Notes: generated from the sequence alone by a model not told the origin. 64,000 nt of DNA from Flammeovirgaceae bacterium UBA2786 (GCA_002352225.1 DEIA01000047.1:1512-65511), one strand, 5' to 3'. Numbered from the stretch's first letter, positions 16,779-25,768 are shown. Translations and numbers: made by a program.

Positions 16779-18497
16779 TTAGATTTTACCCCATCTCTGA
16801 TTTTTCATAGCATGGTGTGCTGCACGCGCAGCAAAAGCCATGTATGTAAGCGATGGGTTTTGTGTAGAGGTGGAGGTCATACAGGCTCCATCGGTAACAT
16901 ATACGTTAGCGCAAGCATGCAACTGGTGGTTTTTGTTGAGTAACGAGGTTTTGGGATCTTTACCCATTCGCACTCCGCCCATTTCATGAATATCCAGGCC
17001 GGGAGCCCGGTGGTCGTCACGCACACGAATGTTGGTGAATCCGGCTTTCTCAAACATTTCTGTCATTTGCTCTTGGTAATCCTTCACCATCTTCTCATCA
17101 TTATCATCGTATTCTACATGCACACTTAATAATGGAATACCCCAGGCGTCTTTTTCGTTTTTACTTAGGGTTACAAGGTTAGATTCTTTCGGAATAGTTT
17201 CTCCCATCATATGCGAACCCACAGTCCAATTGCCATACTTTGAGGGATTTAGTAATTGCTCCTTTAGCGAAAGTCCGATACCGCTTTGGTCCGCATAATT
17301 ATACTTTCCGGCACTGAAACCAGCCGCATACCCACGCAAAAAATCTGTTTCCTGCTTATGCAGATTTCGGAACCGGGGAAAGTACCCGCTGGTTGGTCTT
17401 CCTCCTTGTGTTGTATAATCGGCAAATCCTTCATACTCGGCCGAGATGCCAGCCCGATAATTATGAAACGCCACATACTTACCCAACAAACCATTATCAT
17501 TACCCAATCCATTAGGAAAACGATTAGATGTTGAGTTGAGCAAAATAAGATTGGTGTTAAGCGCGGCAGCGTTTACAAAAATTACATCAGCGAAGTATTC
17601 TTCGGTTTGTTTGGTGTTGGCATCTACCATGCGCACGCCCGTTGCTTTGCCTTTTGCCTCATCGTAAATAATAGAATGAACAACCGCATCCGTTCTCATG
17701 GTCAGGTTACCGGTTCTTTCTGCCCATGGTAATGTTGATGCGTTGGCACTGAAGTACCCACCAAACGGACAACCACGCTGGCACAGGTTACGGCTCTGGC
17801 ATTGTAGCCGGCCTTGTTGCTTATAGTATTCGAGGTTGCCGGTTATGTGTGCGCAGCGTGCCAGAATCATGTGGCGGCTATCACCGTAATGTTTCTTTAA
17901 CTGCTCCTGAAAATATTTCTCTACAATATTCAATTCAAAGCCGGGCAGAAATTCGCCATCCGGTAAATTAGGTAGCCCGTCTTTATTGCCCGATACTCCG
18001 GCAAATTTTTCTACATGACTGTACCAGGGAGCAATATCGTTGTAGCGAATGGGCCAATCTATGGCAAAGCCATCGCGGGCCGGGCCTTCAAAATCAAAAT
18101 CGGACCACCGTTGTACCTGTCTTGCCCACAACAACGATTTACCGCCTACCTGGTAGCCCCTAATCCAATCAAACGGTTTTTCCTGTATGTAAGGATGCTC
18201 TTTGTCTTTCACAAAAAAATGCATGGCGTCTTCGCGAAAAGCATAGCACTTGCTCACTACCGGATTTTCTTCTTCTATTTGCTTGGTGAGTTGGCCCCGG
18301 TGTTCAAATTCGAAAGGCAGCATGTTGGTTGTGGGATAATCGTGCAAATGTTTTACCTCGCGACCTCGTTCAATCACCAATGTTTTTACACCATGCTCGC
18401 ATAATTCTTTTGCCGCCCAGCTACCGCTTAAACCCGAACCTATTACAATAGCCTGAAAGGTGCGTTGCTGTGTTGCGTCTATATTAAAGTTAGCCAT
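16779..18497 (-). CDS. GMC-family FAD-dependent oxidoreductase (sugar/alcohol dehydrogenase type)
   Basis: A 572-residue flavoprotein. The FAD-binding motif GSGLSGSWAAKELCEHG begins near residue 18. The segment WIRGYQVGGKSLLWARQVQRW is the GMC substrate-side FAD contact. The C-terminal block has DIHEMGGVRMG with the active-site His and Asn of the family in TSTSTQNPSLTYMAFAARA. A Cys-rich insert (CQSRNLCQRGCPFGGY) is common in Bacteroidota and Proteobacterial members. It has no signal peptide of its own. Its 5' end overlaps by 8 bp the gene for a gluconate-2-dehydrogenase-subunit-3-like protein with a Tat signal, the usual partner, suggesting co-export as a complex to the periplasm. Confidence 0.9.
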   Translation of the reverse strand: MANFNIDATQQRTFQAIVIGSGLSGSWAAKELCEHGVKTLVIERGREVKHLHDYPTTNMLPFEFEHRGQLTKQIEEENPVVSKCYAFREDAMHFFVKDKEHPYIQEKPFDWIRGYQVGGKSLLWARQVQRWSDFDFEGPARDGFAIDWPIRYNDIAPWYSHVEKFAGVSGNKDGLPNLPDGEFLPGFELNIVEKYFQEQLKKHYGDSRHMILARCAHITGNLEYYKQQGRLQCQSRNLCQRGCPFGGYFSANASTLPWAERTGNLTMRTDAVVHSIIYDEAKGKATGVRMVDANTKQTEEYFADVIFVNAAALNTNLILLNSTSNRFPNGLGNDNGLLGKYVAFHNYRAGISAEYEGFADYTTQGGRPTSGYFPRFRNLHKQETDFLRGYAAGFSAGKYNYADQSGIGLSLKEQLLNPSKYGNWTVGSHMMGETIPKESNLVTLSKNEKDAWGIPLLSVHVEYDDNDEKMVKDYQEQMTEMFEKAGFTNIRVRDDHRAPGLDIHEMGGVRMGKDPKTSLLNKNHQLHACANVYVTDGACMTSTSTQNPSLTYMAFAARAAHHAMKNQRWGKI

Positions 18498-19056
18498 CGA
18501 TTTTCATGTTTGAGATACTGCTGATTAACACTTCGCCATTATAGCTGCCGGGAATTAAACTATAGGGTTTTATTTCGGTCATTATATATTGGCTCATCAT
18601 AAAACCTTGAATAGTAAACCGCTTGGTGATGGACAAAAATTCGCGAACAGCTTTCTGATTTTCATCTGTTGTCTCTGCCCCGATCGATAATCCTTCTGCT
18701 ATTACTTTCTCTTTTGCTGTTGATTCAAGTTTTGAAAAATTTTTACCTCCCTTTTTCTTACTAAAGGAGTTAAATGCCTGCAGCCCGATGGTAAATTGAG
18801 TTTGACCGGTTTGGGCCACACAATCATTAACCATTACTAAGATAAAATCCTGAATGGCCAGATCTTGTGCCCCTTTCAGTTTACCGGGAGGGATTATCGT
18901 GTCTGCAATTTGTGCCAGTAAAGATTGTTGTGCTGGCGTTACCTTTAAGTTAGAATATGCAGCCAATATTTCTTCCTTCTCAAAATTACAGGAGGGAACA
19001 AGAATAGCTCCGCCTGTTAGCACGGCCAGGCTTTTAAGGGCTTCTCTTCGTTGCAT
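18490..19056 (-). CDS. Gluconate 2-dehydrogenase subunit 3-like Tat lipoprotein
   Basis: A 188-residue protein that starts with a twin-arginine signal (MQRREALKSLAVLTGGAILV) and a lipobox-like PSC (about residue 23). The mature part has the subunit-3 pattern QQSLLAQIADTIIPPGKLKGAQDLAIQDFI, in which IADTIIP is characteristic. These small subunits escort the flavin-containing GMC subunit through the Tat system and anchor it. The GMC gene follows with an 8-bp overlap. The natural substrate (gluconate, another sugar or inositol) is not determinable here, and no cytochrome c subunit is encoded next to it. Confidence 0.87.
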   Translation of the reverse strand: MQRREALKSLAVLTGGAILVPSCNFEKEEILAAYSNLKVTPAQQSLLAQIADTIIPPGKLKGAQDLAIQDFILVMVNDCVAQTGQTQFTIGLQAFNSFSKKKGGKNFSKLESTAKEKVIAEGLSIGAETTDENQKAVREFLSITKRFTIQGFMMSQYIMTEIKPYSLIPGSYNGEVLISSISNMKIDG

Positions 19057-19194
19057 GTGGGTTTATGTTTGGGTAGAGTAAATATATTAAGGCTATGAGA
19101 TATACCAATTGTTAGGAACCTAATAAATACATAGCATTCTATGCGAAAAGTGCCAACAAAAAAACGATTACACCCTGACTTATTCCGGAATGAT

Positions 19195-20349
19195 TTACTT
19201 CCCCATCAACGCTTTCACTAATTTCATTATATCCTTTTCGGTGTTGTACACATGAGGCGACACACGAATTGCATTGCCTCTGAACGAAACGGATATTTTA
19301 TTCTTTACAACTTGCTTCTTCACGGTTTCCATATCCATGCCTTCGGGTAAACGAATGCCAAATAAATGATACCCCCGATATGCTTCATCTTCTATCCAAA
19401 AACCTGCTTCGCGCAAAAGCGCAATTGGCTTTTGTGTTATTGTCTTACAGTATTCCTGAATGGCTTTCGGTTTCCATTGATTAATTTGTTTCAATGCCTG
19501 CAGCATCATAGGCACCAGAATAAAATTACTGTGCTCACCTACTTCGTAACGTAAGGCTCCGGGTTGGTAATCGGGTTGATAGTTTACCAGCTCCGAAAAG
19601 TTTTCGCTGTTTAATCGGTTTATCCAATTTTCCTCCACAGGTTTTCCGTTATCAAATTTTTCGCCATAGTAGGCCATCCCAATCGAATAAGGCCCCATCA
19701 ACCATTTGTATCCGGCACAAATCAGAGCATCGGGTTGAATTTCTTTAACGCTAAAGGGTAATGCCCCTACCGATTGTGTTCCGTCTATCACCATTCTGGC
19801 ACCTACTTCGTGGGTGCGCGTTCGTATTGCTTTCAAGTTGAACTTCGTTCCATCGGCCCAATGTACGTGGCCTAATGCTACCAATTTTGTATTGGAATCT
19901 ATTGCACTAAGCAGATGTTCGTTCCATTGCTTACCGCGATCGGTTTGGGTTTCGGGAGGCGAAACTATTTTAATTTGTACCCCGGTATCGGCCTGCAGCC
20001 GTTGCCAGGGATAGTAATTGCTTGGAAACTGCTCGGATGCAACCACAATGTTATTGTGCGAAGAAACCTTCAGGTTATTCATCACATTAGCCAAACCATA
20101 CGATACAGATGGTATAAGCACAATGCGCGAGGGTTCTGCCTGAATCAGTTTTGCATATTCCTTTCTTAATTTTTCTGTCTCCGTAAAAAAATCTTTTGGA
20201 GAAACCTGCATTGGATTTCTCTTTTTTAGCATACCCGCTATGCCCGCCTTCTCAACAGACTTAAGCAAGGGCGACATATACGCGCAGTTGAGATAAGTGG
20301 CTTGTGATGATAACGAGAACAGCGCACGTTGTTGTTTTATTTTGGCCAT
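19195..20349 (-). CDS. PLP-dependent class V aminotransferase (cysteine-desulfurase-like fold)
   Basis: A 384-residue fold-type I PLP enzyme. The Schiff-base lysine is Lys215 in LICAGYKWLMGPYSIGMAYY; Asp189 (VIDGTQSVGALPF) contacts the pyridine nitrogen and Gln192 the phenolate oxygen. His162 and His163-region residues (LGHVHWADG) match the ring-stacking position. It lacks an evident conserved catalytic Cys loop of IscS-type desulfurases, so it is best called an aminotransferase class V family protein, perhaps an isopenicillin-epimerase-like or kynureninase-like enzyme. It is transcribed alone, 138 bp beyond the GMC module. Confidence 0.87.
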   Translation of the reverse strand: MAKIKQQRALFSLSSQATYLNCAYMSPLLKSVEKAGIAGMLKKRNPMQVSPKDFFTETEKLRKEYAKLIQAEPSRIVLIPSVSYGLANVMNNLKVSSHNNIVVASEQFPSNYYPWQRLQADTGVQIKIVSPPETQTDRGKQWNEHLLSAIDSNTKLVALGHVHWADGTKFNLKAIRTRTHEVGARMVIDGTQSVGALPFSVKEIQPDALICAGYKWLMGPYSIGMAYYGEKFDNGKPVEENWINRLNSENFSELVNYQPDYQPGALRYEVGEHSNFILVPMMLQALKQINQWKPKAIQEYCKTITQKPIALLREAGFWIEDEAYRGYHLFGIRLPEGMDMETVKKQVVKNKISVSFRGNAIRVSPHVYNTEKDIMKLVKALMGK

Positions 20350-20457
20350 AAGTCAGCTTTTAAGAAGACTGAAAGATGGAGTATTTTTTACAATCCGGGT
20401 ACTGGTGGTTAAACTTGTGGTTACATTTTGTGTCGAAGAGCAATACAACCTTGCACT

Positions 20458-20715
20458 ATGTTGAAGCCTGCTGAGATTTATAAGGGAATAGCGTTTGTAC
20501 GAATAAGCCAATTACCGGCCGAACAAAAAGAGAAAATAAGAAATTCAATCAAGCACGATCAGATTATCAAGATTCTGATTGGCAATACATTGGCCGATGA
20601 TTGTGTGCAGTATCACCATTACAAATTGTGGTTTACAGAAACCTTTGCCCCTCCGGTTATTAGCTCCACTTCAACAAAAACCACACGTACTCCTTCTCTT
20701 ACTAAAACTAACTAA
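20458..20715 (+). CDS. Small hypothetical protein
   Basis: An 85-residue protein starting MLKPAEIYKGIAFVRISQLPAEQ. An alternative ATG ten codons upstream is less attractive. It is soluble, with a charged amphipathic helix (EQKEKIRNS) and a compact core DQIIKILIGNTLADDCVQYHHYKLWF; the Ser/Thr-rich tail is probably disordered. Composition looks coding rather than random. Its 3' end overlaps the convergent VOC gene by 4 bp. I do not recognise the family. Confidence 0.55.
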   Translation: MLKPAEIYKGIAFVRISQLPAEQKEKIRNSIKHDQIIKILIGNTLADDCVQYHHYKLWFTETFAPPVISSTSTKTTRTPSLTKTN

Positions 20716-21101
20716 CCCCAAAATCCGGTAGGTACAATTTCCAGTACGTGGCCGGCAGGATCGTTGAAATAGAATGATTCCTTACCGTTGGGCCACGCTA
20801 CACTGTCGGTTATCTCAATTCCCTTTTGTTGCAGCTCATTCTTGTGGGCTACATATTCAGATGCTTCTACTTCAAAAGCAAAATGATACTTGCCACTTCC
20901 ATAATGTGAAGGCGGACTAATTTTTGTGCGCGAGTTTTGCGGGTTAAAGCAAAGCAGAACACTGCTTCCGGCTCGGAAGAAAATATGCTGGTCCTCCACT
21001 TCGCCAATTATTGGCAGGCCAAGCCGGTTATGGTAAAAGCTCCGCGCTTCTTCCAGGTTAGTAAAATAGAGGCAGGTCTCTTTAATCTGGGTTATGTTCA
21101 T
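20712..21101 (-). CDS. VOC-family (glyoxalase/bleomycin-resistance fold) protein
   Basis: A 129-residue cytoplasmic protein with two beta-alpha-beta-beta-beta modules. Features are TCLYFTNLEEARSFYHNRLGLP in the first module, HYGSGKYHFAFEVE with a metal-ligand-like His in the middle, and FYFNDPAGHVLEIVP at the end, whose Glu is the usual last metal ligand. The superfamily includes glyoxalase I, dioxygenases and antibiotic-binding proteins; the specific reaction is unknown. It is single and convergent with the small gene at 20458-20715. Confidence 0.88.
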   Translation of the reverse strand: MNITQIKETCLYFTNLEEARSFYHNRLGLPIIGEVEDQHIFFRAGSSVLLCFNPQNSRTKISPPSHYGSGKYHFAFEVEASEYVAHKNELQQKGIEITDSVAWPNGKESFYFNDPAGHVLEIVPTGFWG

Positions 21102-21446
21102 GGGGTTTTGGGTTAAAAGGCAGGATTTTTAGGCTCTATACAGTTGAAAATCTGACTATTATAAAATGGCAAAAAAAATAGTTCCGCAAGCTGTCCGAAA
21201 TAGTTGTCCACAAAGAACTGATTAATGACAAAAGGCATAACATATTGTATTTCAGATGTTTAACCGGTAACATTACGGTCATGTGGACAAGTGTACTATT
21301 TTGTGGAATACTATTTTGCCCAAATTTTGGTCATTTCTAAGTACTTGAATTATACCTAATTACTTACCAATCTTTCGCATACCTTACATGGGCTAATTTT
21401 GGAAATCATTAACAAACTGAATACTCAAAATTTCCGTTTTTGCATC
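21102..21446. other. Intergenic region between divergent VOC and TlpA-like genes
   Basis: 345 nt without a gene that I can support. It holds a 9-bp inverted repeat, TTGTCCACA (21204-21212) and TGTGGACAA (21282-21290), 69 nt apart, and is A/T-rich closer to the TlpA-like gene. Weak frames that open at 21399 run into that gene but have no signal of their own. No tRNA-like fold or riboswitch was seen. Confidence 0.5.
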
Positions 21447-21929
21447 ATGAATAAATCAACCCGGTTTATCCTCTTTCTGGTTTTGCTTTCAACGGCAGTT
21501 CAGGCTCAAACCATTAGCCAAATAAAGCTAAAAGAGCTGCAGAAAGTGCTAACCACCAAAACCGACCGCATACAGGTAATTAACTTTTGGGCCACCTGGT
21601 GTGCACCGTGTGTAAAAGAAATTCCCTTGTTCGAAAAACTGAAACAAGATAATGGGGGTGTTGATATTACTTTGGTGAGTATGGATTTTGATCTTGATCC
21701 CGATCCCGCCAAGGTAGAGCGTTTTGTAACACGCAAAAACCTAAAAAACAAAGTGGTGATTTTAGCCGAGACCGACCCCAACTCGTGGATTGATAAGATC
21801 GACAAAAACTGGAGTGGTGCGTTGCCCGCCACACTTATAATCAACACGCAAACGGGCAAACGCAAGCTGGTTCAAAAAGAATTACATGAGGGCGACCTTG
21901 AAAAACTTATAGCTGAAGTAAATAACTAA
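21447..21929 (+). CDS. Periplasmic TlpA-like thioredoxin
   Basis: A 160-residue exported thiol-disulfide oxidoreductase. The ATG at 21447 gives a clean signal peptide (MNKSTRFILFLVLLSTAVQA); the open frame extends 16 codons further upstream, but that part does not encode a signal. The active site is Cys52-Ala-Pro-Cys55 in NFWATWCAPCVKEIP, the TlpA/ResA type, and the cis-Pro is in GALPATLIINTQTGK. It probably keeps cysteines of apocytochromes or other envelope proteins reduced. The gene for a second thioredoxin-fold protein starts 14 bp downstream, so the two form a likely operon. Confidence 0.9.
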   Translation: MNKSTRFILFLVLLSTAVQAQTISQIKLKELQKVLTTKTDRIQVINFWATWCAPCVKEIPLFEKLKQDNGGVDITLVSMDFDLDPDPAKVERFVTRKNLKNKVVILAETDPNSWIDKIDKNWSGALPATLIINTQTGKRKLVQKELHEGDLEKLIAEVNN

Positions 21930-21943
21930 ACCTGTTTAATGAT

Positions 21944-22540
21944 ATGAAAAAATTAGTTGTTGTTGTGTGTGCACTGATTGCTATGGCCGCAAGCCCGGTG
22001 AAAGAAGGATTAGAAGTAGGCGATACCGCCATTGATTTTAAATTGAAAAATGTAGATGGTAAAACTGTTTCGTTGGCCGATTATAAAGATGCAAAAGGAT
22101 ACATTGTAATTTTTGATTGCAATACGTGCCCCTATTCTAAAGCTTATAACCAGCGTATTATGGATTTGAATGCCAAGTATGCCGCAAAAGGTATTCCTGT
22201 TGTTGCTATTAATGCCAACGATCCTGCAGCCTCATCGGGCGATTCGTTTGAAGAAATGGTTCGCATTGCTAAACAAAAAAAATATATGTTCCCGTATTTG
22301 GTTGATGAAACACAGGAAATAGCCAAGGCATACGGAGCAACCAACACACCACATGTGTTTGTTCTTTCAAAAAATCTAAAGGTAACATACATCGGGGCGA
22401 TTGATGATAACTCGCGCAAAGCAGATGCCGTAACCAAACGATATGTAGAAGACGCGGCCGATGCATTGCTTGAGGGCAAAGCGGCTCCCACGCCTAAAAC
22501 CAAAGCTATTGGCTGCGGTATTAAGTGGAAAAGCGCTTAA
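21944..22540 (+). CDS. Exported redoxin-domain (peroxiredoxin-like) protein
   Basis: A 198-residue protein with a signal peptide (MKKLVVVVCALIAMAASP) and a redoxin/AhpC-TSA domain: EVGDTAIDFKLKNVDGKTVSLADY, then the redox site Cys59-Asn-Thr-Cys62 in VIFDCNTCPYSKAY. The cis-Pro loop is TNTPHVFVLSKNLKVTYIGAIDDN. The CNTCPYS motif is typical of the thioredoxin-family proteins often annotated as peroxiredoxin-like in Bacteroidota. The C-terminal tail carries another Cys (AIGCGIKWK). It shares a transcript with the TlpA-like gene and is followed by a strong terminator. Confidence 0.88.
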   Translation: MKKLVVVVCALIAMAASPVKEGLEVGDTAIDFKLKNVDGKTVSLADYKDAKGYIVIFDCNTCPYSKAYNQRIMDLNAKYAAKGIPVVAINANDPAASSGDSFEEMVRIAKQKKYMFPYLVDETQEIAKAYGATNTPHVFVLSKNLKVTYIGAIDDNSRKADAVTKRYVEDAADALLEGKAAPTPKTKAIGCGIKWKSA

Positions 22541-22570
22541 CGTATAAAGACTTAGGTTAATTTTGAATAC

Positions 22571-22599
22571 AAGGCGCTTTTAACAAGGCGCCTTTTTTA
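22571..22599 (+). terminator. Intrinsic terminator after the redoxin gene
   Basis: Stem AAGGCGC / GCGCCTT (7 bp) with a 10-nt loop runs into a TTTTTT tract, 31 nt after the stop codon. Confidence 0.8.
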
Positions 22600-22608
22600 T
22601 ATTCCGCC

Positions 22609-22863
22609 ATGGCATTCATTTACGATATTGTATTTAACAAAATGACCAATCGGCACGAAATGGATTTTGTGAACCAGCAATACGATTACCTGATGAGTAT
22701 CCGGTTTGTGGATACAACCCATGCCTATGAGTTAAATGTAAGCCAGGAAAAAGCAAATGAGATAAGCCGGTATTGGAGCGGCCGCGATTTTGAAATGGAG
22801 TATTGGCTTAATCTTGCCAACGAAGAATTACCCAGGCGGGATAAAGAAGTAAATCAAAATTAA
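22609..22863 (+). CDS. Small hypothetical protein
   Basis: An 84-residue cytoplasmic protein, acidic and rich in aromatic residues (MAFIYDIVFNKMTNRHEMDFVNQQYDYLMSI begins the fold). The middle reads YELNVSQEKANEISRYWSG. No signal peptide or membrane segment is visible. The start lies right after a terminator, so it should have its own promoter. The gene ends 1 bp before the convergent S9 peptidase gene. Composition and codon use look coding. Family not recognised. Confidence 0.6.
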   Translation: MAFIYDIVFNKMTNRHEMDFVNQQYDYLMSIRFVDTTHAYELNVSQEKANEISRYWSGRDFEMEYWLNLANEELPRRDKEVNQN

Positions 22864-22864
22864 A

Positions 22865-24916
22865 TTACTTCTTATCAACCAGAGGAATTTCAATTTTTTC
22901 GCTCCACACATATTTCCCAAACCATTGCCAGTTGTGCCAGGTGGCGGCCAGTCGTTCTTTTGGTTTGTTAATTCCATGGCCAAAGCCCTTATATACAATT
23001 AACTCTGCGGGTACGTTTTTATCGCGCAAGCCTTGTAACAATTCATAGGCATTGGCTATGGGCACGCGCTTATCAAACTCTCCATGTTGAATAAGGGTTG
23101 GCGTTTTGGCTTTGTTAATATTTGTCATGGGCGATGTCTTTTTATATATCGCTTCATCATTCCATGGGGTTGCTTTTAGATATTGCCGCGTAAACGGATG
23201 TATATCGGTGTTTACATAGTATGTTATCCAGTTGCTAATGCCCGCGCCTACCGATATCGCTTTAAATGCATCGGTGTTGGTGGTAAGAAATGCCGAGATG
23301 TATCCGCCCTGGCTCCAGCCCATGCTCCCCATTTTGGTTTTATCTATCAATCCCTTTTTATCAAGGTATTCTACACCACTCATTACATCCCACATATCGC
23401 CTACGCCCAGGTTCTTTACATTTAAAGATCGAAACGCTTCGCCATACCCGGCCGAGCCCCGGTAGTTGGGCCGCAACACCAAACAACCCTTATCCAGCCA
23501 TTGCAAAATGGGATACACATAGCCGGGTACGGGTGTCGGTGTATCAATGCCCGTTGGGCCACCATGAATCACCACCATTAAAGGATATTTTTTTGATGGA
23601 TCATAATCCGCTGGTTTATGCAACACCCCTTCTATGGTAGCACCATCTTTGCTTTTCCAACTAACCACTTCACTTTGCGCTACTTTCCAATTTTTTATTT
23701 GGTTGGTAAGTTTTGTAATCTGTACAGGTTGTGGGTTGTTTACAGTTGAAATAAACAATTCATTTAGTTGATTTCCATTGCGTCCCACAAAGGCAACGCT
23801 ATTACCATCGTTTGAAAACGAATAGCTAAAAATTTGGTCAGGCACCAATAGTAACATCTGGTGGTTTCCGGTAGCCGGATCAATTTTGTATAGAGGGCGC
23901 TTCGTTCTATTCCAAACACAAGAGTAGATTCCGGTTTTTGTCCAGGTAAATCCACCTAGGTCTTCATCCAGATTTTTTGCCAGTTGCCGTATGGCTCGTG
24001 TGGTTACATCTATTGAAAAGAGTTGTGTGTTGGCATAATAATTTGAGGTAGTATCGGCTCCGTTAGAGGTAAACAAAATCTGCCTGGAATCTGGCGACCA
24101 ATCTTCTAACGCATCGTTGCTTGTATTGCTTACAAGGGGTGTAATTTTATTATCCGCAAGGGTTATCAGTGAAATGTCTGACTTCATAAATGAATTGATG
24201 AGCGTGTTGGGTTGATGACCAAATGCTACCTTGGTTCCATCGGGCGAAATAACAAAACTGGTTACGGTAAAGTTACCCTCGGCTAAAAGCTGTGCTTTTG
24301 GCCATTGAATACATCCGGCCTTTACTTTTAACGAGTCTACGGTTTCGTAGCAAGGTAATTCAGAAGGATCGGCCAGTTCTGGTTTTATTTCTATTTGCCA
24401 TAAATGCGAACGCGTAAACTCTTTATCATCTGCTTCAAATGCTCCGTATCGCTTTTCGCGATCTTTCTTCGTTTTGCTTTCCTTTTCAGGTTTTACAAAA
24501 ACAATTTGCCCGCCTGCCGGATGCCACTCATAAAAAGAAACGCCTTCTTCTTCGCGTGTTACAGCACGAGGCTCTCCGCCATCAATCCGCATCAGATACA
24601 CCTGGTTTTTATTTCCTCTGTCCGACAAAAATGAAATCCACTTACCATCAGGAGAAAACCGGGGCGCCATACTATTGCCACGCGGGTTGTTGGTAAGTTG
24701 AAATGGTTCTGACCCCTGTCGCCACAACCATATCTCGGTATCAAAACGATTCTCCACCCAATCTGTCGCTTGTATTGTGTATGCAACCGATTTACCATTG
24801 GGTGATACGGTAACACCTGTTATATTTCGTAAAGAGATTACTTCTTCGAAGGTGGGTACGTGCTGGGAAAAAGCAAAATGCGAAACCAGCAGTAGCAGTA
24901 AAAGGCCACTTCTCAT
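22865..24916 (-). CDS. S9-family prolyl-oligopeptidase-like peptidase (exported)
   Basis: A 683-residue secreted serine peptidase. After the signal peptide (cleavage after AFS, about residue 17), a TolB/PD40-type beta-propeller (about 25-400: SPNGKSVAYTIQ, RFSPDGKWISFLSDRG, SPDGTKVAFGHQ) precedes an alpha/beta-hydrolase domain. The nucleophile is Ser535 in GWSQGG; the Asp is in HGEFDKRVP and the His in YKGFGHGINKP. Such enzymes release dipeptides or cleave oligopeptides in the periplasm, and probably feed peptide catabolism. It is transcribed alone. Confidence 0.92.
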   Translation of the reverse strand: MRSGLLLLLLVSHFAFSQHVPTFEEVISLRNITGVTVSPNGKSVAYTIQATDWVENRFDTEIWLWRQGSEPFQLTNNPRGNSMAPRFSPDGKWISFLSDRGNKNQVYLMRIDGGEPRAVTREEEGVSFYEWHPAGGQIVFVKPEKESKTKKDREKRYGAFEADDKEFTRSHLWQIEIKPELADPSELPCYETVDSLKVKAGCIQWPKAQLLAEGNFTVTSFVISPDGTKVAFGHQPNTLINSFMKSDISLITLADNKITPLVSNTSNDALEDWSPDSRQILFTSNGADTTSNYYANTQLFSIDVTTRAIRQLAKNLDEDLGGFTWTKTGIYSCVWNRTKRPLYKIDPATGNHQMLLLVPDQIFSYSFSNDGNSVAFVGRNGNQLNELFISTVNNPQPVQITKLTNQIKNWKVAQSEVVSWKSKDGATIEGVLHKPADYDPSKKYPLMVVIHGGPTGIDTPTPVPGYVYPILQWLDKGCLVLRPNYRGSAGYGEAFRSLNVKNLGVGDMWDVMSGVEYLDKKGLIDKTKMGSMGWSQGGYISAFLTTNTDAFKAISVGAGISNWITYYVNTDIHPFTRQYLKATPWNDEAIYKKTSPMTNINKAKTPTLIQHGEFDKRVPIANAYELLQGLRDKNVPAELIVYKGFGHGINKPKERLAATWHNWQWFGKYVWSEKIEIPLVDKK

Positions 24917-25046
24917 AATTTAGGTGTGTTTGGTTCGGGAAGAAAAGAAGAATCTCTGACAAATCTGATTTTTTTACACCGATGGAAGATCTCCGTTACA
25001 ACCCAACCTATCGATTTAGTGTCTAACTTGCATACCTGAAATGATT

Positions 25047-25421
25047 ATGAAAAAGCCCTTTTTGTTTATTGTATTACTAGCAGCGCTGTTTACTGCTTGT
25101 AATGATGGTGAACCACGCATATCCTGCCCGGATGGAGTAAGGGCCACTCTTCGCAACCTTACCGGGCTGGATGGTTGTGGGTTTGTGTTTGAACTACAAG
25201 ATGGAACACGGTTGGAGCCTCAGCGATTAATGTATTGTGGAACGCCTCCTCTTCCCAAGGAAGTAACCGAAGACCCGCTTTATAATTTTGAATGGGTAGA
25301 TGGCAAACAAGTAGTTATCGCATATAAAGAGGTACCGGAAACGGGCAGTTTCTGTATGGTTGGCCCCATTGTAAAAATCACCTGCCTGCAAGAAATACCA
25401 TTTAATGATGAAACTTTATGA
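25047..25421 (+). CDS. Small lipoprotein, first gene of a two-gene unit
   Basis: A 124-residue lipoprotein. The second in-frame ATG (25047) gives MKKPFLFIVLLAALFTAC with a standard lipobox; an ATG two codons earlier is also possible. The mature part contains Cys residues in RISCPDGVRATLRNLTGLDGCGF, LMYCGTPP, GSFCMVGPIVKITC, and is beta-rich. It shares its last 4 bp with the start of the next gene (ATGA overlap), showing translational coupling. Family not recognised; a periplasmic or outer-membrane structural or binding role is possible. Confidence 0.75.
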   Translation: MKKPFLFIVLLAALFTACNDGEPRISCPDGVRATLRNLTGLDGCGFVFELQDGTRLEPQRLMYCGTPPLPKEVTEDPLYNFEWVDGKQVVIAYKEVPETGSFCMVGPIVKITCLQEIPFNDETL

Positions 25422-25738
25422 GAGCGCTGGGGTTAATCTTGATTGTGTTTCTGTTCGGTAATATGACTTGCGAAGAAGCTGGCATTGATGCCCCGGCTTG
25501 TGTAAAAACATTAATCAAAACTGACCCTCAACCGCTTGAGGTATGGCGTTACCGGTTTGAAAATCAGACCGTGTATTACGTGCTGAACGATTGTTGTGAT
25601 CAATTCAATTCTGTATACGATACCAATTGTACGCTAATCTGCCATCCCTCTGGCGGCATTACCGGTGGTGGAGATGGCAATTGTCCTGAGTTTCACAATA
25701 CCGTAAAAGATGGTGTCCTGGTTTGGAAGAAGGATTAA
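25418..25738 (+). CDS. Small Cys-rich secreted/lipoprotein-like protein (DUF6970-like)
   Basis: A 106-residue protein with a hydrophobic N-terminus and a Cys at residue 18 (GNMTC), a possible but imperfect lipobox. The C-terminal half has a dense Cys/Gly motif: YVLNDCCDQFNSVYDTNCTLICHPSGGITGGGDGNCP. This resembles a small Bacteroidota domain in which CCDQ..N.LYD and GGITGxGDGxCP are conserved (recalled as DUF6970; not verified). The four or more cysteines are probably paired in the periplasm. It overlaps the preceding lipoprotein gene by 4 bp, so the two may work as a pair. Function unknown. Confidence 0.7.
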   Translation: MRALGLILIVFLFGNMTCEEAGIDAPACVKTLIKTDPQPLEVWRYRFENQTVYYVLNDCCDQFNSVYDTNCTLICHPSGGITGGGDGNCPEFHNTVKDGVLVWKKD

Positions 25739-25768
25739 GTTATCTGTTTTTTAGATTCCTTCTTAACT

